Shown: piece by piece, positions 52,447 to 62,688 of the stretch
Numbering within the stretch: the stretch's first letter is position 1
Layout of the letters: the number at the start of each line of letters is the position of its first letter
NCBI GenBank assembly: GCA_013336165.1
Contig: JAAXUF010000006.1
Span: 62,001 to 126,000 of the forward strand
Length of the DNA stretch: 64,000 nt
DNA from: Coriobacteriia bacterium
GTDB lineage: Bacteria > Actinomycetota > Coriobacteriia > Anaerosomatales > JAAXUF01
Direction of reading: 5' to 3'
Translations under genes and position numbers: made by a program
The notes under the pieces: generated by a model
What the model saw: only the letters and a program-made list of their open reading frames with translations
The model's database searches: none
Told to the model about the DNA's origin: nothing

Positions 52447-54075
52447 CTACGACTTGGCTGCGTGCTGACCGGCGATGCGTCCCTGGGTGTGACAACGACC
52501 CAAGTGCATTCCGCCGACCGTCATGGCCCAGTCGATTCCGCCTGCAATTCCGCCTGCATTCATGCCCGCGGCATACAGACCGGGGATGACCTTGCCGGAC
52601 GGATCAAGGCACTGGCAGTTCTCATTGATGATGAGGCCGGCCACGATCGCCGAGACCCTGTAGTGCTTCCTGATGCCATAGAACGGCGCTGTGGTTATCG
52701 GCTGCAGGTACTTGGCCGTCTTGCCGTACTTCGCGTCGTACCCCAGCGCACAGACCTTGTTGTACTCATCGACGGTCTTCTGAAGAGCGTCCGCCGGAAG
52801 CCCGAGCTTCTTGGCAAGGTCAGCAAGAGTGTTCGCCGAGTAGGTCGCGGTCAGCTCCTTGTATACACCGGTCTTTTCGCCGGTGTACTCAGGCATGTAG
52901 TTGTTGAGGGAGGCGACGGCTGTCGGTCGACCGCCCCAAGCAGTGACCTGTGCTGTGTAGTTGCCATCGAAGATCTGGCAGTACCAGCCTGTGTCCTCCT
53001 TCGTGTGAGGCTGGTTACGAAGAGTGTTGTTCACGTAGCCCATCTTGATCTCTTCGTTGGCGAAGCGCTCGGCGTTGTCGTTCACGCGCAGGAAGGGCTC
53101 GTCCCACATTGGACCGCTGTCCATGTCGTGGATCATCTTGGAGTGAGGAATCGGCTCGAGTACCGCATCCGCCCACATCCCCATGAGGATACCGTCGCCT
53201 GTGGCGCCTACCTGCTTTCTGCTGAACTTCACGCAGTCGGGGTTGTACTTCTTCACCATGTCATCGTTGTTCGAGTAGTCGCCCGCCGCCAGAATGACGC
53301 CCTTCTTGGCGTTCAGACGGATGTACTTGCCTTCGCTAGTCTTGCCGATGACGGCGACTATCTTACCGTTCTCTTTGACAAGCTGAACCGCCGGCGTCTT
53401 GTAGAAGAACTGAACGCCAGCCTTCTCTGCAGACTTCGCCAAGGCCTGCATTCCGTTGGCCTGGTTGATTGGCTTGGGAGAGAACCCTGCACCGCGAGTG
53501 GTCACACTTACTCCGGCAGCGCCCGACTTCGTATCCGCGGTCACAACCGGCGCGAGACCGCCCGCGGTTGCTTGCTTGATTATCCAAGCAAGAGTCTCCT
53601 CCGATTTCGCGACGTAAGCCTCGATGAGTTTCCAGTCGCACCTGTTCTGGTTCAAATCGGCATACGCACGCATCAGTGTGGCCGGACCGGCCGGATCGCT
53701 CTTGCTCAGGACTATGGCCGTGGCGGTGTTTCCGGATGCCATGGCTGTGGCGCCCTTCGTGAGCACCCCGACCTTCGCGCCTGCCTCTTGAGCCGAGAAC
53801 GCCGCAGGTACGCCGGATGCTCCGGCGCCCACAACAACGACATCGAAGTCCTTTGTCTCAGATATCTTGTCAGCCGTGATCGCGGCGGGGGCCGCCAGCG
53901 GATCCGTAGGAGCCGCGGCGGGGGCCGCGCTACTGCACCCGGCTAGGCCGCCGAGGCCGACGGTTCCCGCTACCCCAACAGCTGAAAGTGCACCGTACTT
54001 CAGGAGATCCCTTCTCGAGATTCCCTTTCCCTGCTCACCCTCTCCGTTGGAACTTGTGACGAGCTTCTCATCCAT
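52447..54075 (-). CDS. TAT-exported FAD-dependent reductase, fumarate reductase family (module 3)
   Basis: 542 residues. TAT signal ISRRDLLKYGALSAVGVAG ending GLAGCSS, then an Ala/Pro-rich linker. FAD motif VVVVGAGASGVPAAFSAQEAG (~80-100), the SGNTATAIVLSKSDPAG loop and late GLYAAGMNAGGIAGGIDWAM. It is a close paralogue of the module 2 enzyme. Differences in the middle (VTTRGAGFSPKPINQANGMQ) suggest another substrate. As in module 2, no donor cytochrome is adjacent. It is divergent from the third LuxR regulator. Confidence 0.88.
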   Translation of the reverse strand: MDEKLVTSSNGEGEQGKGISRRDLLKYGALSAVGVAGTVGLGGLAGCSSAAPAAAPTDPLAAPAAITADKISETKDFDVVVVGAGASGVPAAFSAQEAGAKVGVLTKGATAMASGNTATAIVLSKSDPAGPATLMRAYADLNQNRCDWKLIEAYVAKSEETLAWIIKQATAGGLAPVVTADTKSGAAGVSVTTRGAGFSPKPINQANGMQALAKSAEKAGVQFFYKTPAVQLVKENGKIVAVIGKTSEGKYIRLNAKKGVILAAGDYSNNDDMVKKYNPDCVKFSRKQVGATGDGILMGMWADAVLEPIPHSKMIHDMDSGPMWDEPFLRVNDNAERFANEEIKMGYVNNTLRNQPHTKEDTGWYCQIFDGNYTAQVTAWGGRPTAVASLNNYMPEYTGEKTGVYKELTATYSANTLADLAKKLGLPADALQKTVDEYNKVCALGYDAKYGKTAKYLQPITTAPFYGIRKHYRVSAIVAGLIINENCQCLDPSGKVIPGLYAAGMNAGGIAGGIDWAMTVGGMHLGRCHTQGRIAGQHAAKS

Positions 54076-54322
54076 GTCTGTCTCCCTTTCGTCAGTACTG
54101 GCAGAACATCACACATGCAACGCAGCCTTGCTGCGATGAGAGAAGCATCTTCCAAAAGGGACGGTTATTGTATTGGCTTGCCATCCTATTCCGCCCTCCC
54201 TCGGGCCTATTCGTATAAACCGGCCCATAAACCGGCAATGGGGATGTCAGCCTGCTCCGGATGACGTATGCTCGTACGGAGCGTTCTGTCGGGATACAGA
54301 ACGGATCGAAAGGGAGCGTCTT

Positions 54323-55756
54323 TTGGGACGAATACCACGCATTCCCCTGTATTTCTTGGGTGTCGGCCTCTACAGGGCATGGCTCTTGTCGACCTTCCCC
54401 GATTCTGACGCTGTGACGAGGACCAGCTTCTTCGGGACTTCTCCAAAGCGCGTGATTTGGGACATGTCGGCTGTGTTAATACTCTTTCTCATCGCCCTGC
54501 TCGCAAGAAAACTCACTCCGCTGTACCGGCGTCGCTGGATCCTGTGGGCTTCGACGAGCCTGATGACCGTTGGCTCTTTGCTCTACGTCGCCTACTCCTA
54601 TATGGAAGCGCCCTCGGTCGCCATCTTGTACCTGTCGGCAGGCCTCTCCGGGATCGGACTGGCTCCGCTCATCCTGCTGTGGTACGAGGTGTACGGCTCC
54701 CTCTCCTTCACGAAAGTGGCCATCTACTACTCCGCCTCCCTCCTGTTCGGAGCTTTGATCAGCTTCGTGCTGGGTGGCCTGGAGCCCGCCTACTTCATGG
54801 GTGTGATGGTGTGCTTGCCGGCCCTCTCCGCCGTGTCCTTGGCTCTCAGTTATGGCGACATCCCTGAGGAGAAGCGTCCCGGGTCGTTCTCGGTTGCCGC
54901 TTCATTCCCTTGGAAGCCCGTCATCCTCTTGGTCGTGTACAACTTCGCATGGGGAGTCGGGCTGGGTTTCACAGGGTCTCCGACCCTCTACAGGCCGCTC
55001 GGAATAATCCTTCCGTGTCTGTTCGTGCTGATCTCCGTACTCTTCTTCAGGGAAAAGTTCTCCTTGGTTCTGCTGTACGGTGTCGTCTGGTCCGTCATGA
55101 TCCTCGGGCTTCTGTTGGTTCCCTTGCTTGGCGGGGGAGCATCTCCTTTGGCGAAGATCTGCGTCAATGCCAGCTACTACGGGCTCGTGATCCTGACAAC
55201 CTTGATACTGAGCGACATCATCTTCCGCTTCGGCGTATCGGCGATCTGGATCTGGGGCTTCACGCGCGCGGCCTCAATCGTGGTTTCGCTCTTGGGAGAG
55301 ACGCTCTCGAAATGGCTGCAGACGAACGCTGTGTCTCAGACACTCCAGCTTGAGATCGTCGCTGTCGTTGTCGCGGCCCTCGTGATTCTGTCGTCGCGCT
55401 TCCTTTTCCGCGAGAGGGAGTACGCCTCCCGATGGGGCATATCACTCGCGAGCTCCTTTGGCGACCAAGGTCAGATCTCCAGCCGTGAGCGGATTCTTCT
55501 GCGATGCGAGGAGATCGCCAGGCGCCACAGTCTCAGCCCGCGCGAGGAGGAAGTCCTGCTGCTGCTCGCGCAAGGCGATAGCATCACCGAAATCGAGAAG
55601 GAGCTCTTCATTGCGCACGGAACCGCGAAGGCCCACATCGGCCATATCTACGCGAAGGTCGGAGTTCATAGCCGAGCCGAGCTGGAAGTACAGATCAGCC
55701 AAGGATTCCCAACGCAGCTGAACGCGACCGCCGAGCCTGAAGTGCAGCCTCGCTAA
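54323..55756 (+). CDS. Membrane-bound LuxR-type regulator (module 3)
   Basis: 477 residues from TTG 54323, which has AAAGGGAG upstream. An open frame back to 54173 adds a Cys/Pro-rich head with no ribosome site. Compare [20 protein letters not shown] here with IPKVPLFFLGIGIYRAWIEL in module 2: same family and same start region. About 12 helices precede a LuxR HTH ([52 protein letters not shown]). Divergent from the module 3 flavoprotein. It converges with serS, with which it overlaps by 4 bases. Confidence 0.9.
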   Translation: MGRIPRIPLYFLGVGLYRAWLLSTFPDSDAVTRTSFFGTSPKRVIWDMSAVLILFLIALLARKLTPLYRRRWILWASTSLMTVGSLLYVAYSYMEAPSVAILYLSAGLSGIGLAPLILLWYEVYGSLSFTKVAIYYSASLLFGALISFVLGGLEPAYFMGVMVCLPALSAVSLALSYGDIPEEKRPGSFSVAASFPWKPVILLVVYNFAWGVGLGFTGSPTLYRPLGIILPCLFVLISVLFFREKFSLVLLYGVVWSVMILGLLLVPLLGGGASPLAKICVNASYYGLVILTTLILSDIIFRFGVSAIWIWGFTRAASIVVSLLGETLSKWLQTNAVSQTLQLEIVAVVVAALVILSSRFLFREREYASRWGISLASSFGDQGQISSRERILLRCEEIARRHSLSPREEEVLLLLAQGDSITEIEKELFIAHGTAKAHIGHIYAKVGVHSRAELEVQISQGFPTQLNATAEPEVQPR

Positions 55757-57039
55757 ACCTTCTCGGCGCGAATCTCCGTGACTCCACCCATGTACGGCCG
55801 CAGCACCTCGGGGATTTCGACGGTGCCGTCCTCGCGCTGGTAGTTCTCGAGCACGGCCGCCATCGTGCGACCCACGGCGAGCCCCGACCCGTTGAGCGTG
55901 TGCACCAGTCGAGTCCCCTTGAACGCCGAAGCGTCCTGGTGCTTGATGTTGGCTCGGCGGGCCTGAAAGTCCGTGCAGTTGCTGCAGCTCGAGATCTCCT
56001 TGTAGCCGTTGTAGCTGGGCAACCACACCTCGATGTCGTAGGTCTTGGCCGCCGAGAACCCCATGTCGCCCGTACACAGCACGATGACGCGATACGCAAG
56101 GCCGAGCTTCTGCAAAATGCGCTCCGCATCGGCGAGCATGCCCTCCAGTGCCTCGAAGCTCTCCTCCGGGCGCGAGAACTTGACCAGCTCGACCTTGTCG
56201 AATTGGTGTACGCGGATCAGCCCGCGTGTGTCCCGGCCGGCGCTGCCGGCTTCTTCCCGGAAGCACGGCGTGTACGCGGTGTAGTGCCGGGGAAGCGTCT
56301 CCCCATCAAGCACTTCATCGCGATGGATGTTGGTGAGCATGACCTCGGCGGTCGGGATCAGGTAGAGCCCCTCGCCGGTCTTGTAGAGGTCTTCCTCGAA
56401 CTTGGGTAGCTGCCCGGTGCCGGTGAGCGTCTCGGCATTCGCGAGCGCAGGCGTCCACCACTCGCGATACCCCGCCTCGGCGTGCGTGTCGAGCATGAAG
56501 TTGATGAGCGCGCGCTCCAGCCGAGCACCCATGCCGCCGAGCAGCACGAACCGCGCACCGGCCAGCTTCACACCGCGCTCGAAGTCTATGATGCCCAGCG
56601 CCGGCCCGAGGTCCCAGTGCGGGAGCGCGTCGAAGCTGAACTCCGGAGGCGTGCCCCAGCGTTTGGTCTCGATGTTGCCGCTCTCATCAAGCCCGACGGG
56701 CACAGATGCATCCGGAAGGTTTGGGACGGTCTGCAACAGGAGCTTCGTATCGCGCTCGACCGCCTCGAGGTGCGCGTCGAAGGTCGTGATCAGCTCGTTG
56801 ATGGACCGTACGTCTTCCTTGGCGCCTTCCGCCTCCTCGCGCCGTCCCTGCTGCATCAGCGCGCCGATCGCCTTGCTGGCATCGTTGCGCCGAGCCTGCA
56901 GCCCCTCGACCTCGGCGATGAGGCGACGCCGCTCCACATCGAGCGCGAGAAAGCTGTCGAGGTCCCACGACGAGTTGCGGGCCGCGAGCGCCTCGCGAAC
57001 GATCTCGGGATTGTCTCGGACATAGCGGGCGTCAAGCAT
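55753..57039 (-). CDS. serS: Seryl-tRNA synthetase
   Basis: 428 residues. Charges the tRNA-Ser species encoded in this window. The N-terminal long coiled arm (~30-105) binds the variable arm of tRNA-Ser. Motif 2 ([26 protein letters not shown], spanning residues ~255-280), PTAEVMLTN and motif 3 ([16 protein letters not shown]) are intact. Start ATG 57039 follows GGAGG. The C-terminus ends [14 protein letters not shown]. It is separated from the upstream hydrogenase operon by a terminator. Confidence 0.97.
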   Translation of the reverse strand: MLDARYVRDNPEIVREALAARNSSWDLDSFLALDVERRRLIAEVEGLQARRNDASKAIGALMQQGRREEAEGAKEDVRSINELITTFDAHLEAVERDTKLLLQTVPNLPDASVPVGLDESGNIETKRWGTPPEFSFDALPHWDLGPALGIIDFERGVKLAGARFVLLGGMGARLERALINFMLDTHAEAGYREWWTPALANAETLTGTGQLPKFEEDLYKTGEGLYLIPTAEVMLTNIHRDEVLDGETLPRHYTAYTPCFREEAGSAGRDTRGLIRVHQFDKVELVKFSRPEESFEALEGMLADAERILQKLGLAYRVIVLCTGDMGFSAAKTYDIEVWLPSYNGYKEISSCSNCTDFQARRANIKHQDASAFKGTRLVHTLNGSGLAVGRTMAAVLENYQREDGTVEIPEVLRPYMGGVTEIRAEKV

Positions 57040-57131
57040 GGAGAGCCTCCAAGGCGGGTCAAGGACGTCGCAGGCGAACTGCCGAGAAGTATATCTGAAA
57101 GCCGGCACCCGCCCGATTTCGCAAGCCATAA

Positions 57132-57164
57132 GGAAAGGCCCCGGCAATGTGCCGAGACCTTTCC
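57132..57164 (-). terminator. Terminator after the hydrogenase operon
   Basis: On the minus strand GGAAAGG...CCTTTCC with inner CGGCA/TGCCG forms a hairpin, followed by TTATGG. It lies 30 bases after the cytochrome b stop and before serS, so it probably ends the hydrogenase transcript. Confidence 0.6.
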
Positions 57165-57193
57165 GCTAGTGCTGAGATGCGTTCCCTTGGCGA

Positions 57194-57832
57194 CTAGTGC
57201 TCGGCAGGGGTCTCTTTCCAAGCAAACATGATCTTCAGGGCGGGGGTACCGAAGATGCTGGCCAGATAGGCGTGCACACCGGCGAAGATCAGGACGGTCC
57301 ACATGACGAAGTAGTGGATGATCCTCATCGACATGAGACCGCCAACGGCCTCCGTACCCGCGTGGAAGAGCGACCAGTCCATCGTCGGACCCCACAGGGA
57401 AAACCCGGTGTAGGCGGCGAGAAGGGTCAGCAGAACGGTCGCGGCATACGAGACCTTCTGCAGCGGGTTGTACTTGGCCTGGATCGGGTGCTCCTTCTTC
57501 AGGAACAGGTAGTACTTGACCGTCGGCCAAAGCTGGTGACGGTTCTCCTTCTGGGGGAGGAAGTTCTTGATGTCTGCGCCAGCGATCACGCGTGAAGCCT
57601 GCTGGTTGGCATCCTTCACGATGAACGCGAGAACGATTCGGACCACCAGGTTGATGAGCACGACAAACATCCAGAAGAAGTGCGCGCCACGAGCCACGCC
57701 CATCAGACCCGGCACGATCGGGAAGTGGATATAGAAGCCCGACAGGGTCAGGAAGATCATGGAGAGCAGGTTGATCCAGTGCGTGAACACGAAGACCAGA
57801 GGGTGCTCCTCACGATAAAAAGCGTGTGACAT
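57194..57832 (-). CDS. hyaC: [NiFe] hydrogenase cytochrome b subunit
   Basis: 212 residues with four membrane helices. His residues for heme b sit in HWINLLSMIFLTLSGFYIHFP, HFFWMFVVLINLVVRI and IIHYFVMWTVLIFAGVHAYLA. It transfers electrons from the small subunit to menaquinone. Immediately downstream of the large subunit (adjacent stop and start), last gene of the operon. Length fits HyaC-like proteins. Confidence 0.92.
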   Translation of the reverse strand: MSHAFYREEHPLVFVFTHWINLLSMIFLTLSGFYIHFPIVPGLMGVARGAHFFWMFVVLINLVVRIVLAFIVKDANQQASRVIAGADIKNFLPQKENRHQLWPTVKYYLFLKKEHPIQAKYNPLQKVSYAATVLLTLLAAYTGFSLWGPTMDWSLFHAGTEAVGGLMSMRIIHYFVMWTVLIFAGVHAYLASIFGTPALKIMFAWKETPAEH

Positions 57833-59494
57833 TTACCTCACCCCCATCGCGGGACCGGTCCAGATGGTCGTCTCTGCCCCGGTCTTGACGCTCGTCACAT
57901 GCACGGCGCAAGCGATGCACGGGTCGAAGCTGTGAACCGTACGCAGTGCCTCGAGCGGCTGCTTGAGGTTGGTGCACGGGTTGCCGATGAGGGCCTGCTC
58001 CATCGGACCGCGAACGCCGTCCTTGGTGCGGGGCGAGATGTTCCACGTCGACGGTACGATGCACTGGTAGTTCTCGATCTTGTGGTTCTTGACGTTGGTC
58101 GCATGCAGAAGAGCGCCGCGAGGAGCCTCCCACATGCCAACGCCAGCGCCTTGGTCATCATTGTAGGACTGGAAGAACTTCGAGTCCCCGCCTTTGAGGT
58201 TCGCGATGAGCTCGTTGACCTGGTCGATCATGAGCTCGCCGACGTAGAGGGCTTCGAGGTTGCGGCCAGCCACACGACCGAGCGTCGAAACGAGTACCTC
58301 GGGCTTGCCGGCTGCGCCGAGGGCCTTGAGGGCACCGTCGACCAGTTCCTTGACCCTGGGAACGCCGCGCAGATAGGCGACGAGCATACGGGACAGACCG
58401 CCGACTTCCAGCGGAACGCCATCGTAGCGAGGCGACTTGGACCAGCTGTACTTGCCGCCCGACTTCTCGGTGTCGTACACCGGGGCGATGGGGTGAGTGG
58501 ATCCGACGGCCGGATTCTTGTTGCCGTCCTGAGCCTCGTAGAACGAGCTGTCGACGAACTCGAGGATCTTGGACTGATCGACGTCCTCGACCTTGAGGCC
58601 GCTTCTGATGACGCCCGGCGGTAGGTAACGATCGCTGGCCTTCATGGATTTTGCCTCGAAGACACCGTAGGCGAGGAACTTTCCGACACCCTGTCCATAG
58701 CCAAGTGCTTCAGGATAAAACGGCGCGATCGCCAGGGTATCCGGAATCATGGTGTTCTGGACCCAGTCGCGAACCTTGAGCAGGCGGAACAGGATCCCGT
58801 CGAGCTTCTCCTCGGTGGGAACGAAGGTCGTGCCACCGGGAATCGAGGTCATGATGTGCGGCATCTTGCCGCCCATGATGGCTGCAACCGCAGAGGCCTC
58901 GGACTGCATGTGCAGAGCTTCCAGGTAGTGCGCGACGGCGATGAGGTTCAACTCCGGCGGCATCTTCTTGGCATAGGCGTCGTTACCGAACCATGCACCC
59001 GAGAAGATCGACATCTGCCCACCGTCGACAAGAGCCTTCAGGTGCTTCTGCACGGCGCCGAAGTCGGCACCGCTGGTACCGGCCTTCTCGGCGAGGGCAT
59101 GGGTGTCGGCGACGTTGGCCTTAAGGGCCTTGGATGCGTCGATCCAGTCTAGGGCGGCCAGCTGATAGAACCACAGAATGTGGCTGTGCAGGAACTGGGC
59201 GCCTTCGATCAGGTTGCGGATAATACGCGCGTTGTTGGGGATCGCGATATTGAACGCCTTATCGGTCGCCATGGTCGAGGTGTGGCCGTGAGAAACAGGG
59301 CACACACCACAGATACGCTGAGAGATGAAGAATGCGTCCTGAGGGGCACGGCCCTTCATTATCAACTCGAGTCCGCGGAAGAGCGTACCGCTGACCCAAG
59401 CGTCGGTGACTTTGTCGTTCTCAACCTCGAGTTCTATACGCAGATGACCCTCGATACGAGTAACGGGGTCGATGAGTGTACGGGTTTTCGCCAT
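57833..59494 (-). CDS. hyaB: [NiFe] hydrogenase large subunit
   Basis: 553 residues. The four nickel ligands are present: RICGVCPVSHGH near the N-terminus (~60) and DPCIACAVH near the C-terminus. A 21-residue tail (VTSVKTGAETTIWTGPAMGVR) follows the last His and should be removed by a maturation endopeptidase, none of which is in the window. Other family motifs: DPVTRIEGHLRIE at the start, RGALLHATNVKNHKIENYQCIVPSTWN (residues ~462-490). Group 1 (membrane-bound, uptake) character follows from the partners. Its ATG shares one base with the small subunit stop. Confidence 0.95.
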   Translation of the reverse strand: MAKTRTLIDPVTRIEGHLRIELEVENDKVTDAWVSGTLFRGLELIMKGRAPQDAFFISQRICGVCPVSHGHTSTMATDKAFNIAIPNNARIIRNLIEGAQFLHSHILWFYQLAALDWIDASKALKANVADTHALAEKAGTSGADFGAVQKHLKALVDGGQMSIFSGAWFGNDAYAKKMPPELNLIAVAHYLEALHMQSEASAVAAIMGGKMPHIMTSIPGGTTFVPTEEKLDGILFRLLKVRDWVQNTMIPDTLAIAPFYPEALGYGQGVGKFLAYGVFEAKSMKASDRYLPPGVIRSGLKVEDVDQSKILEFVDSSFYEAQDGNKNPAVGSTHPIAPVYDTEKSGGKYSWSKSPRYDGVPLEVGGLSRMLVAYLRGVPRVKELVDGALKALGAAGKPEVLVSTLGRVAGRNLEALYVGELMIDQVNELIANLKGGDSKFFQSYNDDQGAGVGMWEAPRGALLHATNVKNHKIENYQCIVPSTWNISPRTKDGVRGPMEQALIGNPCTNLKQPLEALRTVHSFDPCIACAVHVTSVKTGAETTIWTGPAMGVR

Positions 59495-60657
59495 TATTGG
59501 TCGCCTCCTTTCCCGGCTCGCTTGCGGTCATATTCCTTAACAGCTTCGGTCGGTCCGCCGGCATTAGCAGCACCGGCGCGGCCGGCAGCCTTCATGCCGA
59601 GTCCGTGAACGACAAGACCTGCCGCCACGACTCCGGTGACTCCGAGCCCGATGGTCGTCGGCTGAACGCCGCCGAGAACCTCCAGGTTGCGCATGCGCTT
59701 GAAGAATGGACCATCGGCGTCGACCCAGTTCAGGTTGCCGCAACCGATACAGGGAGCACCTGCCTCGACACACCAGCTCACACGCTTGTTCCAGCGCACG
59801 ATCGGGCAGTTGGTCTTGGTCTGCGGACCCTTGCAGCCCATAGGATAGAGGCAATAACCCTTGGCCTCTTCCTCGGAACCGAACTGATAGACGAACTCGC
59901 CGTTCTCGAAGTGGCCACGGCGGGGGCAGTTGTCGTGAATGGTCTGCCCGAACATGAGCTTGGGGCGAAGATGCTCGTCGAGTGCGGGAACCTTGCCGAG
60001 CAGCAGGTAGTCGATGACCACTGCGACAAGATGCTCGGGGTTGACCGGGCACATCGGAAGGTTGATGAGCGGCTTCTTGATGCCCTCCTGCTCGAGGAAC
60101 TTCTGGACTCCCATGGCGCCGGCGGGGTTCGGGTCGGCTGCAACCCAGCCGCCGTCAACGGCGCAAGACCCGACGGCGATGATCGCCTCGGCACCCTTGG
60201 CGGCCACCTTGAGCTCCTCGGTACCCTTGACCTGCTCACCATCGGGACCACCGATCATGAGAGCGGCACCGTCCCAGGCGGTCATGACTGACCCCTCATA
60301 GATGAGGATGTAGCCACCGGCGTGAATGGTGTCTTCTTTGGCCTGCGCTGCGGTGTAACCCGCGGCGGCCATAAGGGTCTCACTGTAGTTCACGGACAGG
60401 ATGTCCAACACGATGGTTGCGACATCCGGGTAGTCGGCCTGTGCGGTCGATTCGGTGCATCCACTGCACGAACCAGCCTCGAGCCAGACTACCGGCTTGA
60501 GCGATGATGCTTTGGTAACAGCGGCTGCGACTTCCGGAATTGCGCTTGCTTCGAGGCCGAGAATGGCCGCTATCGAAGCGCAAAACTTGGTGAAGTCGCG
60601 GCGCGTGATGCCGCGGGCTTTCAATTCCTGCGGCAGCACGCCGTTCTTACCAGGCAT
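59494..60657 (-). CDS. hyaA: [NiFe] hydrogenase small subunit, TAT-exported
   Basis: 387 residues. TAT signal ITRRDFTKFCASIAAILG (~17-34). FeS ligands: WLEAGSCSGCTES, VGSCAVDGG, NLPMCPVNPEH, HDNCPRRGHF, YCLYPMGCKGP, NCPIVRWN, WCVEAGAPCIGCGN. A C-terminal helix (TTIGLGVTGVVAAGLVVHGLG) anchors the dimer outside the membrane. First gene of the hyaABC-type operon. It carries electrons from H2 to the cytochrome b subunit. Confidence 0.95.
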   Translation of the reverse strand: MPGKNGVLPQELKARGITRRDFTKFCASIAAILGLEASAIPEVAAAVTKASSLKPVVWLEAGSCSGCTESTAQADYPDVATIVLDILSVNYSETLMAAAGYTAAQAKEDTIHAGGYILIYEGSVMTAWDGAALMIGGPDGEQVKGTEELKVAAKGAEAIIAVGSCAVDGGWVAADPNPAGAMGVQKFLEQEGIKKPLINLPMCPVNPEHLVAVVIDYLLLGKVPALDEHLRPKLMFGQTIHDNCPRRGHFENGEFVYQFGSEEEAKGYCLYPMGCKGPQTKTNCPIVRWNKRVSWCVEAGAPCIGCGNLNWVDADGPFFKRMRNLEVLGGVQPTTIGLGVTGVVAAGLVVHGLGMKAAGRAGAANAGGPTEAVKEYDRKRAGKGGDQ

Positions 60658-60980
60658 GGGCGTGCCTCCAATCCTTTGGTGCTCTACGTTCAGGAATATG
60701 ACGTCGTGCGCACGGCGGCATATGAAGTCCGGGCCGGAACCTCAGTCTCTCCCCTCCTCTCCTTTCGACCCTATCGAGCGGACACATCAAACCTCGGCGG
60801 TAATGTCGCCGGGCACGCACGGCAGTGATCAGATCTAGCAACTGGGCGGCGCCTTCCGCCTCCTATCAGCATGTGTGCATGCTACCAGTAATATATTCCG
60901 GAGCGAACCCGCCCGCCGCCCCATCCGTGAACGGCAAAGAATGTAGGGGGAACGGTACTCCTATACCCTATCCTGCCGCT
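60658..60980. promoter_or_regulatory. Promoter interval upstream of hydrogenase operon (323 bp)
   Basis: No gene is supported. It holds the promoter of the hydrogenase operon and the end of the prephenate dehydratase gene. An AT-rich stretch near 60880-60900 (AATATATTACTGG on the minus strand) is a possible promoter element. No clear operator seen. Confidence 0.4.
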
Positions 60981-61799
60981 TTATGCGCGCGGATAGCTCC
61001 CAAGCACTTTCACCTCTCGAAGCTTCAGACGCAGGCAATCGAGAGCTGTGCGAACATCGGGGTCTTCCATGTGCCCCTCGAGGTCGACGAAGAACATGTA
61101 CTCCCCCAGCGCCTGCTTCGTCGGCCGAGACTGGATCTTGGTCAGGTTGATCTCGCCGTAGGCGAACTCGGAGAGAATCATCAGCAACGCGCCCGGCTTG
61201 TCGCGCTTCAGGAAGAGCGCCAGCGAAGTCTTGTCTCGGCCTGTGCGCGGATTAACACCTCGGCCGATAACCACGAACCGCGTCTGATTGCCGGCATAAT
61301 CCTCAACGTCACGAACCAGCACCTCTCCGCCGTAGAGCTCGGCGGCCACGACGGGTCCCAGTGCAACCACTCCGGGGTTTGCGACCGCCGTTCTGACTGC
61401 TTCGGCGTTAGAGTTGGCTGCGGTCACGGGACGTCCTTGTAGATTGCGGGCAAGCCAACGGCGGCACTGGCCGCTGGCCTGCGGATGCGCCACCACCGAG
61501 GTTGCTTCCGAGAGCTTGACGCCCGGCGCGACAACGACTGCGTGGTGGATGTCTAACACAAGCTCGGACTGGATCTCCAGCGAGGTGTCAAACGCCAGCG
61601 CATCGAGAGTATCGGACACGGATCCTTCGACGGAGTTTTCGATCGGCACGATCCCGGCTTCTGCCTGACCGCGTTCGACCAACTCGAACACTTCTCCGAT
61701 ACTCGTACACGAAACCGGCTCAACGTCGGGTATGTCGAGTTTGAAGAGTGCCTCTTCCGAAAACGTCCCTTCCGGGCCAAGAAAAGCGTAGCGGGCCAT
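60981..61799 (-). CDS. pheA: Prephenate dehydratase
   Basis: 272 residues. Converts prephenate to phenylpyruvate for phenylalanine synthesis. The catalytic domain (~1-175) opens RYAFLGPEGTFSEEAL, has VPIENSVEGSVSDTLDAL (with the Ser/Glu of the substrate site), and NQTRFVVIGR with the TRF motif. An ACT domain (~190-270: KTSLALFLKRDKPGALLMIL) has the ESRP-like QSRPTK for phenylalanine feedback. Start ATG 61799. It stands divergent from larB. Confidence 0.95.
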   Translation of the reverse strand: MARYAFLGPEGTFSEEALFKLDIPDVEPVSCTSIGEVFELVERGQAEAGIVPIENSVEGSVSDTLDALAFDTSLEIQSELVLDIHHAVVVAPGVKLSEATSVVAHPQASGQCRRWLARNLQGRPVTAANSNAEAVRTAVANPGVVALGPVVAAELYGGEVLVRDVEDYAGNQTRFVVIGRGVNPRTGRDKTSLALFLKRDKPGALLMILSEFAYGEINLTKIQSRPTKQALGEYMFFVDLEGHMEDPDVRTALDCLRLKLREVKVLGSYPRA

Positions 61800-61884
61800 C
61801 GGTTCTTTCAGCTCCTGTCGCTGTCTCGCCAGCCTAATCGTGGTACAAGTATAGACGACTGGCCCCTGGAAGCTTGGAGAGCCA

Positions 61885-62688
61885 TTGCATTCCGAGAACA
61901 TCATCGACCTGCTGCGCGCCGTCGCTGAAGGCGAACTGTCACCCGATGACGCCGCACGCAGAATAGCGCCGGCGCCGTTTACCGAGGTCCCCGGCTGTGC
62001 ACGCACAGCCCGCATCGACGCGCGGGTCGACCATGCGAGAGAAGCCCGAACCGGGTTTGCTGAGGTGATCTTCTGCCAAGGCAAGTCCGCCGCCCAGGTT
62101 GGCGCCATCGCGCGCGAGATACTGTCGCACGGTGACGTGCTGCTGGGCACGCGGGCGACGCGTGAGCAGGCCGACGCCGTCCTCGAGGTGGCGCCCGACG
62201 CCGTCTGGCACGAAGATGCCCGCGTCATCGCGGTCGACCGCCGTTTGGCGCCTCCGCGCGACGGCCACATCGTCATCGCCACCGGCGGCACCGCGGACAT
62301 CCCGGTCGCCGAGGAGGCCGCTGTCTGCGCCGAGGCCATGGGCTCGCGCGTCACGCGCCTCTACGACGTGGGCATCGCCGGCATGCACCGCCTGCTCGCG
62401 CACACCGACACGCTGCGCTCGGCACGGGTGATCATTGCCGTGGCGGGCATGGAGGGCGCACTGCCCTCGATTGTGGCCGGCCTCGTCGACGTCCCCGTAG
62501 TCGCGGTGCCCACGAGCGTGGGCTACGGCGCAAACCTCGGCGGGTTCTCGGCGATGCTCACGATGCTGAACTCGTGCGCTGCCGGGATCGGCGTCGTCAA
62601 CATCGACAACGGCTTTGGCGCGGCGGTGCTCGCGTCACGCGTGAATCGCCCACCGGTACGCTTCGCTCAAGCCGAGGTGACCCCGTGA
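61885..62688 (+). CDS. larB: LarB, pyridinium-3,5-biscarboxylic acid mononucleotide synthase
   Basis: 267 residues. It carboxylates nicotinic acid adenine dinucleotide in the first step of nickel-pincer nucleotide cofactor synthesis. The C-terminal half is a PurE-like domain (GHIVIATGGTADIPVAEEA, MEGALPSIVAGLVDVPVVAVPTSVGYG), and the N-terminal half has GFAEVIFCQGKSAAQ. The start TTG 61885 follows GGAGAG. It is coupled to larC by GTGA overlap. The cofactor serves lactate racemase-like enzymes. Neither LarA nor LarE is visible in the window. Confidence 0.93.
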   Translation: MHSENIIDLLRAVAEGELSPDDAARRIAPAPFTEVPGCARTARIDARVDHAREARTGFAEVIFCQGKSAAQVGAIAREILSHGDVLLGTRATREQADAVLEVAPDAVWHEDARVIAVDRRLAPPRDGHIVIATGGTADIPVAEEAAVCAEAMGSRVTRLYDVGIAGMHRLLAHTDTLRSARVIIAVAGMEGALPSIVAGLVDVPVVAVPTSVGYGANLGGFSAMLTMLNSCAAGIGVVNIDNGFGAAVLASRVNRPPVRFAQAEVTP

